64,000 bases of DNA from Tetrapyrgos nigripes (Eukaryota; Basidiomycota; Agaricomycetes; Agaricales; Campanellaceae). Positions 58,617 through 64,000 of this stretch are shown one piece after another. The notes beneath the pieces were generated by a model. The model saw only the letters and a list, made by a program, of their open reading frames with translations. It had not been told where the DNA came from and ran no database searches. Within the stretch, counting starts at the first letter, position 1. Each line of letters begins with the position of its first letter. The position numbers and the translations under genes were made by a program. The stretch spans positions 1 to 64,000 of the forward strand of contig JAACJM010000186.1 in NCBI GenBank assembly GCA_013368315.1, read 5' to 3'.

Positions 58617-59869
58617 CGTTCTCCGGAAACTACTGGCCAGTAGTCAGGTGAGGCCTTTTGTTGAGAGGACTCGGTCTCAGGTTTACATATGTGTCCATAG
58701 GTATACGTTCATTTCGGCATCATAGGCTTTGCCACTCCAAGTGATCCCTATACAGAGCAGTTGCTTCTCACTGAGTACAAGTCGTGTCTAGAGTTTGGCC
58801 ATTCAGATAGATCAAACTTTAGATGAGGGCAATTGAATACTACTGGTCAGTCTTTCACCCAACTTCTTCCGGCCTGGCTTCATCTGAGAAGAAGTTTTAG
58901 GATAGGGGCCAGATCGGACTGATGGACCTGAGCCGATTTGTAGAAAATCACCTCCGCCGGGCTTTCGTCCTCGTAAGCTTTAGCGAGGAAAACCTTGTCT
59001 CTAATATTAGCTCTTCCTTCGTTGCAATGCCTTCAAGTGCTAAGTGCCTGCCTATGTTTTCAGCTTCGGAACCGCTTTGTCCTGGGCCTCACCCTGGGTT
59101 TCCGTGCTGTGGGTGGGAGAAGACAGATGCGGCGTTGGGTTCTGGTGCCGTGTCAACTGATATACCACCAAAGGTCGCAATGCGGGTTCATCTAGATAAA
59201 TTTGTACTTAAATACTCTTGGAGGTTGTGGTGCTTTCTCGTCACCCCATCCTTCCTTTCCCCCTTCATCGGATGCTGTCCCTGTCCCCCCACGCCTGTTC
59301 CAAGTCCACATAGTCAGGATCCATTCCGTCATCCTCTCTTCTCGTCTACATGTTAGAAGAGTCGAGCAAGATGATGGCAGTCATTCATCTCGTTTGATAT
59401 AGGCATAGAAGACTGGGGGATCAGTCAGGGCTAGAGGTGGCTTGTTGGGATTGGATAATTTACAATACCTCATGGTTGGGACCTCGGAATTCGCCAGGCT
59501 TGAGCGCTTCAGGTTTACGCATTCGCACAGGGATTGGGGTTTGGTTTGATGACTACTTGAGGTCAAGTGTGAGTGGACTGATTCCTCGTTGCTCTTTCCG
59601 TGACCGATTCACTCACGAAATTCCCCTTTCCAGTCGCCCACCGTGACTCCGTTATAGCAATTAGCGTCAACAGCAAGGCTAGAAAACTGTTGGTTCTGAA
59701 GGGAATTTGGGCTGGGCCTAACGGAATGAATTGTTTTCTTGTAAATTTCTCAGACCCACAGCTGCTAAGACATGGTGCGTATCTACAGCAATTTTATACA
59801 ATTTCAGCAAGCACTGACGGTCCTCTTGACCTACCACTCCTACCCTGCCTTGCTATCTTCTCTCCCCTC
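58617..59869. other. Intergenic; promoter side of the zinc-finger gene
   Basis: No supported gene. The open frame at 58922-59356 has no conserved motif. Confidence 0.35.
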
Positions 59870-61062
59870 ATGGCGACTCATCCATCCTCTACAATGCAAC
59901 CTGTCTATATCCAAACGTACTACGAGTAAGTGCGTTCGTGACTCACAATCTCAATGGACTTTGAAAACCAACGCCTCTTCTCATTCTAGCCAGACTGATA
60001 GTGTGGCTGTTGGAGGGCTTCAGCGTATGAACGGTGCAGCGCAGCCAACCCATTATACCATGGCGGGCGACGAACCTCCAGTCTCTGGCGATGATCGATA
60101 CTTGACACCCTACCATCCCCCCCAGTATTATTTTCCACCGTTCAACGACACGGCGCGGCTTTCTATGTATCCTCCCCGAAGCCTCCATCCACCCGGCTTT
60201 GGGGCATACTCTGTGCCACCCACCATCGAACGCCCCCAACTTCAAGTAGGCGAAGACCGACTTTTCAACTCCCATCCCCATTCCATATACTCCTCATCGC
60301 AGCATGGTGCAGCGCACCCGCCCGCCACACCGTCTCTGGGTAGATATCTGCCTCCACGGCCCTATCGCGAGGACATGCCAGCGCCAATTCCACTCCACCC
60401 ATTGACGCCTCCGCACGCAACGACCACTCTGCATCCGCGTCCTGATATCCTTGACCTCCAAAGCCTTTCCCCCGAATACAATCAGTCCCAATCTTCTTTC
60501 AGTCCTCCAGCCTCATCTCCGGGGTATAGTGGCTCTGAAACTGGTATCGGTACTCCACCATTCTTCGCCGAACCCTCGAATTGTTGGCAGGGACCTGGTG
60601 ATCAAGTGGCGCGGAGTCTCTCTAACCCAGCATGTGGCGGTTTTGTGGGTAAAGGGGGCGTCTATTCGAACCGGGCCTCGAGCTCAGACGGCATGCCGTT
60701 CGTCCCCTGGACTACCAGAGACGCTGCTCGTCCACACCTGGATGGAGCAAGTGCTACCGGAATTGCGAAAAAGACAGTCGCATCTCCAGCAAACGAAATG
60801 GCCGCGAAAAACCGGCGATTGGGCAAGAATAAGAAGTCATATACCTGTGATCTCTGCTCTGCGAGTTTCACCGCCAAGCACAATCTGACGCGTAGGTGGA
60901 CATTACTATGACTCGCAGCTAAATACTGACTGATAGCGATTCTTTCTAGACCATACGAATTCACATTTCGGAATACGAAATTTCCAATGTGAGGGCTGCC
61001 AACGTACTTTTGTGACGAAGCATGTTTTGAAGAGGCACTGGGACAGTTGCAAGAAGAAGTGA
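59870..61062 (+). CDS. C2H2 zinc-finger protein, putative transcription factor, 356 aa
   Basis: Exons 59870-59925, 59990-60891 and 60950-61062; 1071 nt. The short first exon codes MATHPSSTMQPVYIQTYY. Exon 2 is a long Pro/Ser/Tyr-rich disordered region (possible activation segment). The DNA-binding part is at the extreme C-terminus after a basic RRLGKNKKSY. Finger 1 is Cys-X2-Cys-X12-His-X3-His (CDLC ... HHTNSH), split by the last intron. Finger 2 is FQCEGCQRTFVTKHVLKRHW ending in Cys instead of the last His (C2HC), followed by KKK-stop. Role: probable nuclear regulator (inference). The exon-1 start is chosen because it splices in phase and removes the unconserved upstream frame. Confidence 0.85.
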
Positions 61063-61673
61063 CCCGGACGACTGGAGCGTTGCAGACAATTTTTTTGGGT
61101 GTTTTACATTTTGCGAGCAGCTCTTTAAATGGTTGGGCCACTTCAAATTGGTTCGTCCATCGTTCAGTGAAGCGTACATTGTTTTCGAGTACGTTAAAGG
61201 GACCCGACCCATCGTCCTCAGTTCTATTCACTCGCTTCTAAGACAATCTTCTTCCGGGATATTCGTAGGATTATAGGACAAATGCATATGCAGTCTTTTC
61301 GTTCATCATTTCTATGATCTCCTTTAGATCTCCATCTTTCTTCATAGCGACGTATTGTTTCTTGCGTGTAGCACGGACCAAATTCCCAATATACCCAGCG
61401 TTGAGGGGCCTGTCATATCATGAAATTCTACGTACTGTCTCTATCACCAAACCATATACGAGCCCATGCTTGAAGTAACACTGCTGTACATGCCCTACCT
61501 CGCTGTACATTTTATACAAGTCTACAGCTACTGTCTCTTTCAATTCCGAATGCAGACGGGCTGAAGAGAAACAACAGCGTGAAATATAATGAATGAGAAA
61601 AAAAGATAACAATCGACCTGGTGTGCGGTGTCTGCGTACACCGGCCCCTTCTTCATTCGCCGGGCCATCGTCA
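61063..61673. other. Intergenic between convergent genes
   Basis: 3' sides of the zinc-finger gene (+) and ORC1 (-). No other feature. Confidence 0.4.
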
Positions 61674-64000
61674 TCAATCATTGGCATGGCCGACCCCCAA
61701 CAGATTCTTCCAGGTCTGGCCTCCTACATCACCCAAAACACGCTCTACTTCAGTCTGCTCCAAATTCAAAATCACCCTCCTTTCCCCGAAATCTTTCCGA
61801 CTGGCTGCGAGTCCGTCTTCTAACAACATAGCCCTTGAAGCAACAAGTGATTCCAGGACCATGTACAGCTCACTCACTGAGAGTCTACGCGTAGGATCTG
61901 AGCCGGACGTGAGGGCTGGGATGTAATCAAGGTGTTGGTTGTGCAACTGTCATTATAGAGACAGAATTATAATGCAAAGAAGCATAGTCAGTATGTGACA
62001 ATGAGGCATTTTGGGAGGACATACTGCGCTCCATTTAATCTCCTCCACACCTTCACGTTTGACGCACTTGATCAACGCAGCGAGCATGATGCGTTCATGT
62101 AGACTGCACTCGTTCAGATACGCAGCAGTGGGACTGTTTTGCATTTCCTTGATGATCTCTGCCACATCATTCGTACGGGCGGGGCGACCAAGGGACTGAC
62201 AGAGTTCTACCGCCCGTCTAGAGTACAGAAATAGGGTGGACGGGAGAATGAATCAGTCTCGTCATAGAGTCATCCCAACAACATCCGAAAAAACTGACCT
62301 GCAAACATCCAACATCCTCCTGGCATCACCACTGACACTGGCGATCTTCATAGCAGCAAAACGAATACCGTCAGGAGCAATGACATCCTTTTGTTTGTCA
62401 GCCTTCAGGCTTTCCTTGACGCACTTGAGCCTTGACGTGACAATCTCATCTAATTGAAGAGTCTTGTAGGGTAAAAAGTTTTTTCTGATCATACCTAAAC
62501 AGGGCAGAATTCCGCCGTTAGCTTGTAAAGTTGATGAGAAAGCTAAAAAGATAGACATACCCAGCCGACTCCTGACACGCCCTGTCATTACTCTCTCCGG
62601 AAGGTCCATGGTGTTAGCAACCGCAATCACCACTAGCTTACCCCCGCGAGGGTCGGCCAATTGAAGAAGTTGTACACCACGTCCTGTTTAGTCGTAACCA
62701 ATTGGTCAAGTTCGTCCATCAGCACAACACTAAAAACAGAAAAGAACTCTTGAGTGATTGTTGTGGCTGCAAGATGATGAGAAAGCCTACCATGCGTGTC
62801 CACCAGGACCACGGTTCCCACCACTAAAATGCCTGGTGAGGGCCTTCAAGCTCTCCTTAGCGCTAATCTTCAGATGTCCTTCCTTCGCCACGTCATGATT
62901 TGAGATGCTTTCCCATAAAAGGTTGTACGCTGCCGAGGGTTCGGGTATTCTGAGACCATTGATCTCGCAATAGGTGAAGGGGTTGGTTTCCTACACGACA
63001 TGAGAGGAGTCATTAGAGAGAAATGAGATGAAAGATGAAAACCACTCACGTTGTCCTTGGCCATACGGGTCAGTTCCCTGATGACAGCATGTACAGTGGC
63101 TGTCTTGCCTGTCCCAGGGACTCCTGAGATGTCTGTATGACATAGAACGAAAGTATGTTAGCAATCCAGGGTGTGATGAAGAGATTCGGAATAAGGAAAC
63201 TCACAAACACAACCGCCGCTTCCCTCTTCAACTAACTCTGACACTGTCCTCAACAACCAGTCAAACTCTTCGTCCCTACATGGCAACGTATCCGGCCGGC
63301 TACCCACATGTAGCACATGCATTGCTCGTGCCCATGGATCCTCAGGTAGTTTCCTTAAAGAACTACTATCCACGTTTTTGAAGGAATTCTGGGCACGAAC
63401 AGGGAATGCTTTCTTCTTCGACGGCGATTTAGAGGGTGACCCTTGAGACTTGGACCGTTTTCTTCGGTTCAGCGCAGCTTTGGAATGAGGGGTAGGCTGG
63501 ACAGTGGCCCGTCCACGGGGTTTACGTGGAGTAGAGAGTGCGGTTTTGCGTTTGCGTTTCTTGGATGGGGTTTTCGGCATACCTTCATCATCATCTTCGC
63601 TAGCTGTGCCCTCAGCTTCATCACTGTCCAGTTCATCTTCATCGACAACAGAGCCCACGTCCTCTTCATCTTCATCCTCCTCATCTTCATGGTCGTATTC
63701 CTCTCCGCTGTCCTCCGACTCGGCGTCAGACCCGACCTCATACTCTTCCCCCGGCTCCGTTTCAGCTTTTGCAGGTTTCCTGGGTTTGGCTTTGGTAGGT
63801 GTAGCCTTTACTTTCTTGCGAGGCGGAGGACGGGCAGTAGCGGGTTTTCGTTCCTTCTTCGGTGGAGCTTCTGGTACCCCGTCATGAGCATCCCAGGCTA
63901 CGCCTCCTTCCCATTCGTCATCAGAAGGCTTGTATTTCAATGCTTCTTTACGATGTTTCAGCCAGTCAAAATTATAGAAGATGCCACGACGAGATTCGAC
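61674..64000 (-). CDS. ORC1: Origin recognition complex subunit 1 (ORC1), 5' part beyond the window, with an apparent frameshift
   Basis: The minus-strand gene enters from the right edge (first visible residues VESRRGIFYNFDWLKHRKEA). A basic/acidic linker with Lys-rich nuclear-localisation-like clusters comes first. The AAA+ ATPase follows: Walker A GVPGTGKTATVH (codon split by an intron), Walker B VVLMDELDQL, sensor-1 VVIAVANTMDLPER, sensor-2/lid region GDARRMLDVCR. The C-terminal winged-helix region ends at 61674 (NDVAEIIKEMQNSP, HERIMLAALIKCVKREGVEE, SELYMVLESLVASRAML). Role: ATP-dependent loading of MCM2-7 at replication origins. The expected N-terminal BAH domain is outside the window. 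Oddity: between NFFNWPTLAG and KLVVIAVAN (about 62645) the frame slips by one base inside a five-G run. Confidence 0.93.

Noticed and set aside
61418..61687. 89-aa minus-strand frame at the 3' end of ORC1
   Set aside because: Overlaps the ORC1 stop in another frame, lacks motifs and has no promoter or splice support.
63504..63887. 127-aa plus-strand Ser-rich frame
   Set aside because: Antisense of the acidic ORC1 linker (GAA/GAT runs).

Overview
The window is nuclear DNA from an Agaricomycete (mushroom-forming basidiomycete). The evidence is small-exon genes with GT-AG introns of roughly 45-120 bp, several families that I know mainly from Agaricomycetes, and Plavaka-type and Ty1/copia transposable elements. 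Exon joins below were derived by hand. Where I give a protein length, the joined exons sum to a whole number of codons.

Layout. (1) 1-8.5 kb, housekeeping: NDUFAF7-like mitochondrial methyltransferase (+), FRA10AC1-like nuclear protein (-), and a 1382-aa low-complexity protein (-). (2) 8.5-18 kb, gene-poor: a tRNA-Ala(AGC) gene with a 32-nt intron (-), an aldo/keto reductase (-), a 425-bp MITE, a seven-exon membrane protein (+) and a decayed gene. (3) 18.2-34.5 kb, one nested transposon block. A Ty1/copia element (404-bp LTRs, 5-bp GAAGA target duplication) sits in the decayed gene. Inside the copia lie a 2.9-kb foldback element (two arms of about 1.2 kb) and a 6.3-kb Plavaka-like DNA transposon with two degenerate genes. 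Undisrupted, the copia should be near 5-5.5 kb; about 1.6 kb of unexplained AT-rich leader suggests a further insertion. (4) 35-37.6 kb: transketolase-like enzyme (-). (5) 38-45 kb, accessory: a small two-exon gene, a satellite array, an F-box relic and a damaged secreted-protein gene. (6) 45.4-51 kb: a tiny membrane protein, a Con-6 conidiation/stress gene with a strong TATA box, a conserved unknown protein, and the MICOS subunit MIC60. (7) 51-64 kb: a paralogue of the small gene at 38.8 kb, a TVP38/VTT membrane protein, a second MITE, a C2H2 zinc-finger protein, and most of ORC1, which runs off the right edge and carries an apparent 1-nt frameshift.

There is no operon-like or obvious metabolic gene cluster. 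NDUFAF7 and MIC60 both serve mitochondria (complex I assembly, cristae junctions) but are 47 kb apart and not visibly co-organised. The most unusual structures are the foldback element, which splits the copia integrase next to its catalytic glutamate, and the TATA-driven paralogous gene pair with a shared VG-x-(D/N)-x-I motif.
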